Of a DNA stretch of 64,000 bases, positions 25,624 through 34,016 are shown in pieces. The stretch comes from Nonomuraea dietziae (GTDB lineage: Bacteria > Actinomycetota > Actinomycetes > Streptosporangiales > Streptosporangiaceae), in NCBI RefSeq assembly GCF_014195505.1, contig NZ_JACIBV010000001.1, forward strand, positions 806,001 through 870,000, given 5' to 3'. The translations under genes were made by a program, and so were the position numbers. The notes below the pieces were generated by a model, which worked only from the letters and a program-made list of their open reading frames with translations, searched no databases and was not told the origin of the DNA. The stretch's first letter is position 1. Each line of letters begins with the position of its first letter.

Positions 25624-26264
25624 GAGTCGTTCCTTTGGGCTTTGAGCTCGGCGAGCAGGGCGTACAGGGTGGAGCGCGACACCTTGAGCGCGCCGGCGAC
25701 GACCGGGGCGGCCCGCCGTACGGCGAACACTCCCGCCTGGTCGAGTTCGCTGAGGACGGCGAGCCGGTCCTCGCGTCCGAGGCGGTCGACGGGGCGGCCG
25801 CGTTCGCGCACGAACGAGCCGACGACCTGGTGCACCCGCTCGGTCCAGTCCTGCTCGAACAGCGCCTCGGGGCGTGGCTGCGAGGGCGCGGCGAACCCGG
25901 CCAGCACGGCGGCCGCCTGCTCCAGCGGGGTCCGGTCGAGGTTGACGCACAGCACGGCCGAGGGCCGCCCCTCCGCGTCCCTCAGCACCGCGCTGACCGA
26001 GGAGAGTCGACGGCCGTCGGACAGCAGTTTCTGGTAGGGGCCGTAGACGTCGTGCGCCGACGGCTCCAACCGGTCCAGCTCGCCCAGCAGCGAGGGGTCA
26101 CCGGGCTCGCGCCTGCTCATCGGGTTCCACACGCCCAGCACGCGGTCGCTCGCGACATCGTGCAGCACGACCTCGGCATACGGTCCGAGCAGCAGGGCGA
26201 TCGCCTGGCACACCGGCGCCCAGGCCCGCACCCGCGGGTCGGCGCCGTCCGCTGTCGTCTCCAT
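25620..26264 (-). CDS. YheO/DauR-like PAS-HTH transcriptional regulator
   Basis: 214 residues from the ATG at 26264. The N-terminal half is a YheO-type PAS domain (QAIALLLGPYAEVVLHDVASDRVLGVWNPMSRREPGDPS, then VSAVLRDAEGRPSAVLCVNLD). The C-terminal ~65 residues are the HTH_22 module with the recognition helix GALKVSRSTLYALLAEL. DauR of Pseudomonas, in this family, represses D-arginine catabolism; here the partner is an aminotransferase coupled by a 4-bp overlap. Two interlocked palindromes lie just upstream of its start. Confidence 0.85.
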   Translation of the reverse strand: METTADGADPRVRAWAPVCQAIALLLGPYAEVVLHDVASDRVLGVWNPMSRREPGDPSLLGELDRLEPSAHDVYGPYQKLLSDGRRLSSVSAVLRDAEGRPSAVLCVNLDRTPLEQAAAVLAGFAAPSQPRPEALFEQDWTERVHQVVGSFVRERGRPVDRLGREDRLAVLSELDQAGVFAVRRAAPVVAGALKVSRSTLYALLAELKAQRNDS

Positions 26265-26267
26265 GGT

Positions 26268-26300
26268 TGGACTATACGTCCAGATTGGAAATTCAGTCCA
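26268..26300. promoter_or_regulatory. Palindromic operator upstream of PAS-HTH regulator
   Basis: TGGACTATACGTCCA (26268-26282) is a perfect 5-5-5 palindrome. TGGA (26286-26289) and TCCA (26297-26300) give a second related inverted pair. The first starts 3 bp upstream of the regulator's ATG, so it is a good autoregulatory site. Region 26301-26473 otherwise holds nothing recognisable. Confidence 0.5.
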
Positions 26301-26473
26301 GCCGGGCCGGGGCTGAAGGAGGACCCTGTCCCGGCGATCAGCGAGAACATCTGTCCGGTGGCGGGCCGACTGCAGACCCAGGTCAGCCCGCGTATCCGTC
26401 GGCACCAGCCGCGAACTCGATCACGCGATGTGCGCGCCGGTTTCGAGCCGGTACCGGTGCTATGGTCCCGCCC

Positions 26474-27154
26474 ATGCGATCGAGTTACCTCGCCTGGGAC
26501 GATGCGGTGGACCTGTTCGGGCAGGGCGGGCTGCCGAAGGGGACGTACGAGAACCTGTACGAGGAGGAGTACATCCTGGTGCCGGGTCCCTCCGCGGTGA
26601 CCGGCGAACTTCCCCTCGACGCGCACGAGCGGACGCCGTGGTGGGCGGGCACGCCCGAGGCGGCAACCGGGTACGTCGTGGACGGCGACCTGGACGTCGA
26701 CGGGAACATCACCAATGTGGACGACGGAGCCGCCGCGCTGATCGTCCTCGGAAACCTGCGGGCGAGGAACATCTACCTGGCCGGTGACGCGAAGCTGGTC
26801 GTGCGCGGCCACGTGACGACTGAGACCTTCGTCGGCGACATGACCGACAAGCTGGTGATGATCCATGGGGACCTGCGCGCCACTGTCTCGATCTTCTTGA
26901 ACGAGTTCTGCCCTGATCTGGTCGCAGGAGCCCTCCACGGCAGGACCCTCACCCCCGCCTACCTCGACCTGTCCACCGCCTCCATCGGCGGTTTGGTCGA
27001 CCCGGCGCCAGAGGTCCCGCTCAGCCGCCTGCTCGTGCCTGAACTGCTGGTCACCGGCGCCCCCGGCCCCGACGACCTCCCCGAGCTCGGTATCCGCGGC
27101 GACGCCTTGCGCGACCGCCTGCTGGCCGGCCTCCCCCTCACCACGATCCCCTGA
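26474..27154 (+). CDS. Bactofilin-like / right-handed beta-repeat protein of unknown function
   Basis: 226 residues. The middle (~70-140) is a run of short strands with turns: GYVVDGDLDVDGNITNVDDG, LIVLGNLRARNIYLAGD, LVVRGHVTTETFVGD, LVMIHGDLRATVSIFL. The spacing of hydrophobic positions and G-x-L/N turns resembles bactofilin/polymer-forming or other right-handed beta-solenoid repeats. No signal peptide or membrane helix, so cytosolic. The flanks are not recognised. ATG at 26474 chosen; M66 of the longer frame is 12 bp upstream. No obvious operon partner. Confidence 0.6.
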   Translation: MRSSYLAWDDAVDLFGQGGLPKGTYENLYEEEYILVPGPSAVTGELPLDAHERTPWWAGTPEAATGYVVDGDLDVDGNITNVDDGAAALIVLGNLRARNIYLAGDAKLVVRGHVTTETFVGDMTDKLVMIHGDLRATVSIFLNEFCPDLVAGALHGRTLTPAYLDLSTASIGGLVDPAPEVPLSRLLVPELLVTGAPGPDDLPELGIRGDALRDRLLAGLPLTTIP

Positions 27155-27257
27155 TCCGCTCCAATGACGACCACGCGCGTCCACCTGCGAGATCAGCCCT
27201 GAGCGCTGATGGCTGCCCACCAGTACCGAAACAGAACGGGCGTCCGATGTTGCCGTT

Positions 27258-27277
27258 TTGGCAAAGAACTTTGCCAA
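27258..27277. promoter_or_regulatory. Near-perfect 20-bp palindrome upstream of redox/methyltransferase fusion
   Basis: TTGGCAAAG (27258-27266), AA, CTTTGCCAA (27269-27277). Nine-base arms match exactly. It is 44 bp upstream of the ATG at 27322, in an AT-rich patch, and so probably overlaps the promoter. A dimeric repressor site is likely; no regulator gene is adjacent, so the binding protein is encoded elsewhere. Confidence 0.6.
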
Positions 27278-27321
27278 CTGACGGGTCCCGGGCCGACCAT
27301 CTGCGGTGAATGGAGGCACAC

Positions 27322-28986
27322 ATGAACGCACAGACCGAACAGACAGGTGACGAGCGGCGCTACGACGTCGTGGTGGTCGGCGGTGGCGCCGCAGGGCTCA
27401 GCGGCGCGCTCACCCTGGCCAGAGCGCGCCGCTCGGTCCTCGTGATCGACTCGGGACAGCCGCGCAACGCCCCTGCGGGGCACGTCCACGGCTACCTGGC
27501 GCGCGAGGGCGTCTCCCCCGCCGACCTGCTGGCCGCGGGGCGCGCGGAGGTGAGCGGCTACGGCGGCCGGATCGTCCAGGGCGGCGTCGTGGCGGCCGAG
27601 CGCGCGAGCGACGGCTTCCGCGTGCGGCTCGACGACGGCTCCTCCGTCGTGGCCGGCAGGCTGCTGGTGACCACCGGGCTGGTCGACGAGCTGCCCGACG
27701 TGCGGGGCCTGGCCGAACGCTGGGGCCGCGAGGTGCTGCACTGCCCCTACTGCCACGGCTGGGAGGTGCGCGACCAGGCCATCGGCGTCCTGGCCGACGG
27801 GCCGCTCGCCGTCCACCAGGCGTTGCTGTGGCGGCAGTGGAGCAGCGACGTGACCCTCTTCCTGCACACACAGGACGGCCTCGGCGACGACGAGCGCGAG
27901 CAGCTGGCCGCGAGGGACATCGCCGTGGTCGAGGGAGCGGTCGCGGCGCTGGAGGTGAGCGACGACAGGCTCACCGGCGTCCGCCTGGCCGACGGCAGGG
28001 TGTTTTCGCGCGAGGCCGTCGTCGTGGCGCCACGCCTGACCGCCCGTGCCGACGTGCTGACCGGCCTCGGCCTGGAACCCACCGACCTGGAGATGGGCGG
28101 CCACGTGGTCGGCAGCTATATCGCCGCCGACCCCTCGGGAGCCACGGCGGTGCCGGGGCTGTGGGTGGCGGGCAACGTGGCCAACCTGACCGAGCAGGTC
28201 ATCGGCGCGGCCGGCGCGGGCGTGCGCGCCGGCGCGGCCATCAACGCCGACCTGATCGACGAAGAGACCCGCCAGGCCGTCGCCTCCCGCCGGCAGCGCG
28301 CCCATGACACCGCCCATGACACCGCCCACGACCCTGCCCACCACCACCCTGCCCACGACCGGCGGGACGTCACCGAGCAGGAGTTCTGGGACGGCCGTTA
28401 CGCCGCCAGCGACAGGATCTGGAGCGGCGACCCCAACGCCGCGCTCGTGCGCGAGGCCGCGGACCTGGAGCCCGGCACCGCTCTCGACCTGGGCTGCGGC
28501 GAGGGCGGCGACGCCGTCTGGCTCGCCTCGAGGGGCTGGCGCGTGACGGCCACCGACATCTCCCGCGTCGCCCTCGAACGCGCCGCCGCGCACGCGAAGC
28601 AGGCCGGGGTCGCCGACCGGATCGACTGGCAGCGGCACGACCTCGGCGCGTCCTTCCCTGAGGGCTCCTTCGACCTCGTCTCCGCGCACTTCCTGCACTC
28701 GCCCGGCGACATGCCGCGCGAGAAGATCCTCAGGTTCGCCGCCGCGGCGGTCGCGCCGGGCGGCGTGCTCCTGATCGTCGGGCACGCGGGCTTCCCCTCG
28801 TGGGAGCCCGAGCCGCACCCGGCGGTGCACCTGCCCACCCCTCAGGAGGTCCTGGAGTCGCTGGAGCTGCCCGAAGGACAGTGGGAGGTCCAGCGCTGCG
28901 AGGAGTACGAGCGCGAGCAGACCGCCCCCGACGGCCGCCCCGGCACCCGTCTCGACAACATCCTCAGAGTCAGGCGGACGGCCTAG
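27322..28986 (+). CDS. Fusion: thioredoxin reductase-like oxidoreductase + SAM methyltransferase
   Basis: 554 residues. Residues 1-320 form an FAD/NAD(P)-dependent oxidoreductase of the thioredoxin reductase superfamily (GGGAAGLSGALTLARA at 20-35; redox pair CPYC at 141-144; WVAGNVANLTEQVIGAAGAG near 281-300). Residues 327-346 are a His/Asp/Ala-rich linker with A-H-D repeats encoded by 12-bp tandem units (28300-28359). Residues 348-554 are a class I methyltransferase (LDLGCGEGG at 388-396, ATDISRVALERA). GGAGG at 27312-27316 sets the ATG at 27322. This fusion is known in some Actinobacteria; the function of the pair is not established. The last 17 bp overlap the convergent dehydrogenase gene. 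Confidence 0.9.
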   Translation: MNAQTEQTGDERRYDVVVVGGGAAGLSGALTLARARRSVLVIDSGQPRNAPAGHVHGYLAREGVSPADLLAAGRAEVSGYGGRIVQGGVVAAERASDGFRVRLDDGSSVVAGRLLVTTGLVDELPDVRGLAERWGREVLHCPYCHGWEVRDQAIGVLADGPLAVHQALLWRQWSSDVTLFLHTQDGLGDDEREQLAARDIAVVEGAVAALEVSDDRLTGVRLADGRVFSREAVVVAPRLTARADVLTGLGLEPTDLEMGGHVVGSYIAADPSGATAVPGLWVAGNVANLTEQVIGAAGAGVRAGAAINADLIDEETRQAVASRRQRAHDTAHDTAHDPAHHHPAHDRRDVTEQEFWDGRYAASDRIWSGDPNAALVREAADLEPGTALDLGCGEGGDAVWLASRGWRVTATDISRVALERAAAHAKQAGVADRIDWQRHDLGASFPEGSFDLVSAHFLHSPGDMPREKILRFAAAAVAPGGVLLIVGHAGFPSWEPEPHPAVHLPTPQEVLESLELPEGQWEVQRCEEYEREQTAPDGRPGTRLDNILRVRRTA

Positions 28987-29968
28987 CCTGCGCGCCGAGG
29001 TCCAGCTCGAAGCCGTGGGCGGCCAGCTCGGTGAGGAAGTCGGCGGGCTCCACCAGCTGCTCGACGTGCCTGACCCCTGGCGGCATGCCGGGCAGCCTCC
29101 GCAGCAGCAGCGCGGCGGTCAGCCCGGTGGCGCGGCTCTGCAGGCGTCCGCTGAAGCCGGCCCTGACCTGCCCCGACCGTACGGTCACCGCGAACCCGTC
29201 ACCCCCCAGGTGGATCCTGCCCAGCGCCGCCACGAGCGCCTCGCGCACCCTCGGGCGGCGCAGCAGGCGGCCCACGGCCGGGCCTCTAGCGGCGGCCAGC
29301 AGCGCGGTGGTCAGCCGCGAGTCGAGCGCCAGGCCGGTGGCGACCTGGCCGATCCCGAGGGTGCGCGGCAGCGTGTACTGGTCGGAGAAGGGGAAGCGGT
29401 GCACGACGCGCTCGCCGAACGGGGCGGGGAAGCGCATCGCCCATGAGCCTTCCAGCCTGCCGAGCCCGTCTAGGGTCCAGCGGATCGCCGAGGGGCCGTG
29501 CTGCTCACCCGAGCCGAGCAGCACGCCGACGCGGGCCTGGCCGGTTCCCGAGCGCTCGACGCAGTGCCGTACCAGCAGGTTGGTGACGCCCGGGACCAGA
29601 CCGACGCTCAGGACCGCCGTCGCGCCCCGCCGTACGGCCAGCTCGTCGAGCTCCTCGATCCCGGCGAGCACCGGGTGGGAGGCGCTGACGTCGAGGTAGT
29701 GCACCCCTCGCTCCAGGCAGGCGCGGGCGACGGCGGCGTTGTCGAGCTCGGCGCACATCAGGACCGCCTCGACGCCCTCCAGCGCCCCGGCCAGCCCGGC
29801 GGCGTCGGAGGCGTCCACGCGCATGGCGGTCGTGCCCGGCACCGGCCGGGCCGCCGAAGGGTCGCGCCCCGCCACGATCACGGACCTGCCGGGACTGTCC
29901 CGCACTAGCGCCGCCGCTGCATGTCTGCCGACGGCCCCGTATCCACCGAGGACGAGGATCGCGCCCAT
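28970..29968 (-). CDS. Saccharopine dehydrogenase-like NAD(P)-binding protein
   Basis: 332 residues. N-terminal Rossmann motif AILVLGGYGAVGRHAAAALV (G-x-G-x-x-G variant), then VIVAGRDPSAAR, and VDASDAAGLAGALEGVEAVLMC and VHYLDVSASHPVLAGIEELDEL, typical of saccharopine dehydrogenase-family oxidoreductases. The C-terminal half is a divergent substrate domain. ATG at 29968. It is divergent from a TetR gene 39 bp away, which likely represses it. Not a true lysine-pathway enzyme by context; substrate unknown. Confidence 0.82.
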   Translation of the reverse strand: MGAILVLGGYGAVGRHAAAALVRDSPGRSVIVAGRDPSAARPVPGTTAMRVDASDAAGLAGALEGVEAVLMCAELDNAAVARACLERGVHYLDVSASHPVLAGIEELDELAVRRGATAVLSVGLVPGVTNLLVRHCVERSGTGQARVGVLLGSGEQHGPSAIRWTLDGLGRLEGSWAMRFPAPFGERVVHRFPFSDQYTLPRTLGIGQVATGLALDSRLTTALLAAARGPAVGRLLRRPRVREALVAALGRIHLGGDGFAVTVRSGQVRAGFSGRLQSRATGLTAALLLRRLPGMPPGVRHVEQLVEPADFLTELAAHGFELDLGAQARPSA

Positions 29969-29984
29969 GACTCCCCCAAGTTTT

Positions 29985-29999
29985 TGTAGTGACGCTACA
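29985..29999. promoter_or_regulatory. TetR-type palindrome between dehydrogenase and TetR genes
   Basis: TGTAG-TGACG-CTACA is a perfect 5-5-5 inverted repeat, placed between the two divergent start codons (29968 and 30008). Consistent with a TetR operator controlling both genes. Confidence 0.55.
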
Positions 30000-30007
30000 G
30001 TAATGTG

Positions 30008-30667
30008 ATGAGCGCATCCGAACCAGACGGCAGGACCGCGCGGGCCAGGGCCACCCGCGCCCGCGTCACGGCCGCCGCCACGGAGCTGTTCGTGGCCGCC
30101 GGATACGGCGCCACCAGCGTCAACGCCATCGCCGCCAGGGCCGGGGTGGGCGAGCAGACCGTCTACTACGCCTTCGGCACCAAACGCGCCGTGCTCACCG
30201 CCGCGCTCGATGTGGCCGTCGCGGGCGACGACGAGCCGATCCCCACGCTCGAACGCCCCTGGGTGCGCGAGGCGCTGGCCGAGCAGGACCCGGTCGAGCA
30301 GATCAGGCGGCAGGTCGAGGGCGCGGGAGCGATCCATCTGCGGGCGGCGGCGCTGCTGGACGTGGTGCGCAGCGCCGCGGCCTCCGACCCCGACCTGGCC
30401 GAGGTGTGGGCCGACAACGTGGACCGGCGCCTGACCGTGCAGCGGGTCTTCGCCGAGGCGCTGGCCGCCAAGGGGGCGCTGCGCGAGGAGCTCACCGTCG
30501 GGGACGCCGCCGACATCGCCCTCGCGTCGCTGGCCCCCGAGACCTACAACCTGCTCGTCACCGGCCGGGGCTGGCCGCACGCCAGATGGCAGAGGTGGAC
30601 CACCGGCGCCCTTGTCCACCACCTCACCACGCGAGCCTGTCGAAACGGCGGGAGCGAGTTCGTATAG
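30008..30667 (+). CDS. TetR family transcriptional regulator
   Basis: 219 residues. HTH at ~15-65: RVTAAATELFVAAGYGATSVNAIAARAGVGEQTVYYAFGTKRAVL, a textbook TetR domain. C-terminal ligand-binding helices follow (AGAIHLRAAALLDVVRSAAA, ADNVDRRLTVQRVFAEALAA). GTG 30005 and ATG 30008 are adjacent; the ATG is given. Divergent from the saccharopine dehydrogenase-like gene with a palindrome in between. The candidate promoter of the next YciI/ECF42 module lies inside its last codons. Confidence 0.9.
   Translation: MSASEPDGRTARARATRARVTAAATELFVAAGYGATSVNAIAARAGVGEQTVYYAFGTKRAVLTAALDVAVAGDDEPIPTLERPWVREALAEQDPVEQIRRQVEGAGAIHLRAAALLDVVRSAAASDPDLAEVWADNVDRRLTVQRVFAEALAAKGALREELTVGDAADIALASLAPETYNLLVTGRGWPHARWQRWTTGALVHHLTTRACRNGGSEFV
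30638..30666 (+). promoter_or_regulatory. Possible ECF42 promoter
   Basis: TGTCGA (30638-30643) and CGTATA (30661-30666) are separated by 17 bp, 36 bp upstream of the YciI start. A TGTCGA -35 element is what I recall for ECF42 factors; the match of the -10 element is approximate. This would make the YciI/ECF42 module autoregulated. The site lies within the 3' end of the TetR gene. Confidence 0.4.
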
Positions 30668-30702
30668 AGACTGAGGAGAGGGAAACCACCCAGGAGGGCC
30701 CG

Positions 30703-31044
30703 ATGAAGAAGTACCTGCTCAGCATCTACCAGCCCGACGGCGACCCACCCCCGCCCGAGGTGCTCGGTCCCATCGTGCGCGAGGTCGAGGCGTTCGAGAG
30801 CGAGCTCAGGCAGGCGGGCGCGTGGGTCTTCACCGGCCGCCTGCACCCGGCGGGCACCGCGACCGTGCTGCGGCCCGACGCCGGCGGCGTGCTGATGACC
30901 GACGGGCCGTTCGTCGAGGGCAAGGAGCACATCGGCGGGTTCGTCGTCATCCAGGCGCCCGACCTCGACGCCGCCCTCGACTGGGCCCGCAAGGCCACCC
31001 TGGCCTCCACCCTGCCCATCGAAGTCCGGCCGCTGCACGACTGA
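30703..31044 (+). CDS. YciI/DGPF domain protein
   Basis: 113 residues. The exact DGPF motif is present ([22 protein letters not shown]), with the usual N-terminal [10 protein letters not shown] and the [20 protein letters not shown] strand pair. An AGGAGGG Shine-Dalgarno stretch precedes the ATG. It is followed by a sigma factor gene after a 1-bp gap; this is the second YciI/ECF42 module in the window, with one YciI gene instead of two. Confidence 0.92.
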   Translation: MKKYLLSIYQPDGDPPPPEVLGPIVREVEAFESELRQAGAWVFTGRLHPAGTATVLRPDAGGVLMTDGPFVEGKEHIGGFVVIQAPDLDAALDWARKATLASTLPIEVRPLHD

Positions 31045-31045
31045 G

Positions 31046-32245
31046 ATGTCGCAGCTCGAAGGTGTCTTCCGCGAGGAGTACGGCCGCGCCGTCGCCGTCC
31101 TGGTCCGTGCCTTCGGCGACATCGACCTGGCCGAGGACGCCGTCCAGGACGCCTTCGCCGAGGCCACCAGGCGCTGGCCGTCGGCGGGAACGCCGCCGAG
31201 CCCCGCGGGCTGGATCATCACCACCGCCCGCAACAGGGCCATCGACAGACTGCGCCGTGAGTCCACACGCGACGAGCGCCACGCCCAGGCCGTCCTCATG
31301 ACGGCCACCGGCGAAACAGGCCAGGTGGAGGGGCCCGTGCACGACGACAGGCTGCGCCTGATCTTCACCTGCTGCCACCCCTCGCTGTCCACCGCCGCCC
31401 AGGTCGCGCTGACCCTGCGCCTGCTGGGCGGCCTGACCACCGCCGAGATCGCCAGGGCCTTCCTGGTGCCCGAACCGACGATGGCCCAGCGGCTGGTCCG
31501 GGCCAAGGGCAAGATCCGCGACGCGCGCATCCCCTACCGGATCCCGCGCGAGGCCGACCTGCCCGACCGGCTGCGCGCGGTGCTGTCGGTGCTCTACCTC
31601 GTCTTCAACGAGGGGTACGCCGCCAGCGCGGGAGACCGGCTGGTGCGCGAGGAGCTGTGTGCCGAGGCCGTCCGGCTGGGCCGCCTGCTGGCCGAGCTCA
31701 TGCCCGACGAGCCCGAGGTGTGGGGGCTGCTGGCCCTCATGCTCCTGCTGCAGTCGCGCCGCGCCGCGCGCACCGCACCCGACGGACGGCTGGTGCCGCT
31801 GGCCGAGCAGGACCGAGCCCTCTGGGACCACGACCTGATCGCCGAAGGCCACCGGATCGTACGGCGGTGCCTGCGGCGCGACCAGCCAGGGCCGTACCAG
31901 ATCCAGGCGGCGATCAACGCCGTGCACAGCGACGGCCCACCCACCGACTGGCGGCAGATCCTCGCCCTGTACGACCAGCTCCTGATGTTCACGCCCACGC
32001 CGATCGTCGCCCTCAACAGGGCGGTCGCCGTGGCCGAGGTCGAAGGCCCCGCCGTCGCGCTGGAACTCGTCGACGACCTCGACCTCGGCGGTTTCCACCT
32101 CTTCCACGCCATCCGCGCCGACCTGCTGCGCCGCACGGGGTGCGACGCCGAGGCGCTGCGGGCGTACACGGCGGCGATCGAGCTCACCACCAACGCGGCC
32201 GAGCGCGCCTTCCTGCGCACCAGGGCCGAGGCCATCGCCCGATAG
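31046..32245 (+). CDS. ECF42-type sigma factor with C-terminal TPR-like extension
   Basis: 399 residues. Region 2: [33 protein letters not shown] with [17 protein letters not shown]; region 4: [36 protein letters not shown]. The ECF42 hallmark [17 protein letters not shown] and the terminal repeat region ([37 protein letters not shown]) are present. A paralogue of the factor at 23150, with a similar length and domain order but many substitutions, so each probably controls a separate small regulon. Confidence 0.92.
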   Translation: MSQLEGVFREEYGRAVAVLVRAFGDIDLAEDAVQDAFAEATRRWPSAGTPPSPAGWIITTARNRAIDRLRRESTRDERHAQAVLMTATGETGQVEGPVHDDRLRLIFTCCHPSLSTAAQVALTLRLLGGLTTAEIARAFLVPEPTMAQRLVRAKGKIRDARIPYRIPREADLPDRLRAVLSVLYLVFNEGYAASAGDRLVREELCAEAVRLGRLLAELMPDEPEVWGLLALMLLLQSRRAARTAPDGRLVPLAEQDRALWDHDLIAEGHRIVRRCLRRDQPGPYQIQAAINAVHSDGPPTDWRQILALYDQLLMFTPTPIVALNRAVAVAEVEGPAVALELVDDLDLGGFHLFHAIRADLLRRTGCDAEALRAYTAAIELTTNAAERAFLRTRAEAIAR

Positions 32246-32274
32246 CCGACGGGGCCGCCTGCGGTGGACGGGCC

Positions 32275-32643
32275 TCACTCCGGCATGTCGCACTGGTGCG
32301 CGATCGCCTCGCGTACCAGGCCGGCGACCGCCCCGGCCTGCCGCATCGCCGCATCGGCCGGCACCTCGCGCAGGTGGCGTCCCGAGCCGAGCAGGAGGTC
32401 GTGGGGGTCCTCCAGCAGCGCGCCCTTGTGGAAGATCAGCTTCACCCCCTTCTTCGTCGCCGCGATGCCGCACAACCAGTGATGCCAGTTCCCCTCGACG
32501 GTGAACGTCAGCCGCCCCCACTTGATCGACTGCTCCAGCCTGGGGTCGGCCTCCCGAACCACCTGGGCGAGCTCCTCCACCCGGCCACGCAGCGGCGCGT
32601 CCAAGCCGTCGAGCCACTCGCGAACGTCCTGTGTCTCGGCCAT
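32275..32643 (-). CDS. DUF1801 (YdhG-like) protein
   Basis: 122 residues. Family pattern READPRLEQSIKWGRLTFTV (I-K-W-x-x-x-x-h) followed by GNWHHWLCGIAATKKGVKLIFHKGALLEDP. DUF1801 proteins are small alpha-beta domains of unknown function, sometimes suggested to bind iron. Divergent from an ArsR gene; the shared intergenic region has palindromes at 32663-32683. Confidence 0.82.
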   Translation of the reverse strand: MAETQDVREWLDGLDAPLRGRVEELAQVVREADPRLEQSIKWGRLTFTVEGNWHHWLCGIAATKKGVKLIFHKGALLEDPHDLLLGSGRHLREVPADAAMRQAGAVAGLVREAIAHQCDMPE

Positions 32644-32662
32644 GCGCCCATGGTCGCACGCG

Positions 32663-32683
32663 TTCTTGACAAGAAAAATTGTC
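32663..32683. promoter_or_regulatory. ArsR operator/promoter candidate
   Basis: TTCTTGACAAGAA (32663-32675) is a perfect 5-3-5 palindrome; GACAA (32668-32672) and TTGTC (32679-32683) form a second, overlapping inverted pair. TTGACA inside the first resembles a -35 box on the plus strand. It separates the DUF1801 gene from the ArsR gene. Confidence 0.5.
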
Positions 32684-32700
32684 GGTGGGAGAGTGGAGCC

Positions 32701-33297
32701 ATGTTCGACGTGACGGTGATCGAGGACCCGGCAGCCGCCGAGGCATCGCTGGACCCGATCAGGGCCAGACTCCTGGCCGAGCTCTCCCAGCCCGGCTCGG
32801 CCACCATGCTGGCCGCCAAGGTCGGCCTCCCCCGGCAGAAAATCAACTACCACCTCAAGACCCTCGAACGACACGGCCTGGTCGAGCTCGTCGAGGAACG
32901 CAGGAAGGGCAACGTCACCGAGCGCGTCATGCGCGCCACCGCCTCCTCCTACGTCATCTCCCCCCGCGCCATGGCAGGCGTCGCCCCAGACCCCAGCCGC
33001 GCTCCCGACCGGCTGTCGGCCCGCTGGCTGCTGGCCATCGCCGCCAGACTCGTCAGCGACGTCGGCACCCTCATCACCGGCGCCGCCAAGGCCCGCAAAC
33101 GCGTCGCCACCTTCGCCATCGACGGCCAGGTCCGCTTCGCCAGCGCCGCCGACCGCGCCGCCTTCGCCGAGGAACTCGCCACCGCCGTCACCACCCTCGT
33201 CAGCAAGTACCACGACGAGACCGCCGAAGGCGGCCGCACCCACCGCGTCATCCTCGCCGTCCACCCCACCGTCGACCCCGACACCCAGGAGTCATGA
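32701..33297 (+). CDS. ArsR-type winged-helix regulator
   Basis: 198 residues. HTH near the N-terminus: LDPIRARLLAELSQPGSATMLAAKVGLPRQKINYHLKTLERHGLVELVEERRKGN, the ArsR/HTH_20 pattern with no metal-binding cysteines. The C-terminal ~110 residues are helical and unassigned. The stop is 1 bp before the SRPBCC start, so the two genes form an operon, a common ArsR-AHSA1 pairing in Actinobacteria. Confidence 0.88.
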   Translation: MFDVTVIEDPAAAEASLDPIRARLLAELSQPGSATMLAAKVGLPRQKINYHLKTLERHGLVELVEERRKGNVTERVMRATASSYVISPRAMAGVAPDPSRAPDRLSARWLLAIAARLVSDVGTLITGAAKARKRVATFAIDGQVRFASAADRAAFAEELATAVTTLVSKYHDETAEGGRTHRVILAVHPTVDPDTQES

Positions 33298-33298
33298 C

Positions 33299-34009
33299 AT
33301 GTCGCACGAGTTCGAGCTCCACCACGAACTCTCCGTCGAGGCGAGCCCCGAGCAGGTCTGGCAGGCCATCGCCACAGGACCCGGCATCGACTCCTGGTTC
33401 ATGGGCCGCACCCAGGTCGAAGAGGGCGTCATCCGCACCGCCTTCGGCGGCTACGCCCCCGACAACACCGTCACCGCCTGGGAGCCCGGCAAGCGACTGG
33501 CCGCCACCAGCGAGCCCGCCGACGACGGCCGCTTCGTCGCCTACGAGTTCCTCATCGAAGGCCGCGCCGCCAGCAGCACCGTCGTCCGCGTCGTCACCAG
33601 CGGCTTCCTGCCGGGCGACGACTGGGAGACCGAGTTCGAGGCCATGAGCACAGGACTGGCCCTGTTCTACGCCACCCTCGCCGAATACCTCACGCACTTC
33701 GCCGGCCGTACGGCCGTGCCCGTCACCGCCCACGGACCAGCGGACTTCGACGACCTACGCACCACCCTCGGACGGCCCGCCACCGGCGACACCCTCACTC
33801 TCACCCCGCCGGGACAGCCGCCGACCGAAGGCGTCGTCTACTTCACCAACTCCCAGACCATCGGCATCCGCACCCGCGACGCGATGTACCGATTCGTCAA
33901 CGGATTCGGCGGCGGCACCTTCGCCCAGCACCACCTGTTCACCCCCGGCGCCGACCCCGACGAGGCCGACCGCGCCTGGACGGCCTGGATGGCCGACCAC
34001 ACCTCCTGA
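33299..34009 (+). CDS. SRPBCC/AHSA1-type protein
   Basis: 236 residues. Residues 1-140 are an AHSA1 domain (HHELSVEASPEQVWQAIATGPGIDSWFMG, TAWEPGKRLAATSEP, FEAMSTGLALFYATLAEYL). Residues ~150-236 form an additional domain (LGRPATGDTLTLTPPGQPPT, YFTNSQTIGIRTRDAMYRFVN) also seen in ArsR-linked AHSA1 proteins. Function probably lipid or hydrophobic ligand binding. Co-transcribed with the ArsR gene; a perfect 13-bp hairpin follows. Confidence 0.87.
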   Translation: MSHEFELHHELSVEASPEQVWQAIATGPGIDSWFMGRTQVEEGVIRTAFGGYAPDNTVTAWEPGKRLAATSEPADDGRFVAYEFLIEGRAASSTVVRVVTSGFLPGDDWETEFEAMSTGLALFYATLAEYLTHFAGRTAVPVTAHGPADFDDLRTTLGRPATGDTLTLTPPGQPPTEGVVYFTNSQTIGIRTRDAMYRFVNGFGGGTFAQHHLFTPGADPDEADRAWTAWMADHTS

Positions 34010-34016
34010 CCCACCC

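Noticed and set aside
28300..28359. Tandem 12-bp repeat considered as a CRISPR-like or microsatellite element
   Set aside because: It is in frame inside the fusion gene and encodes the A-H-D linker.
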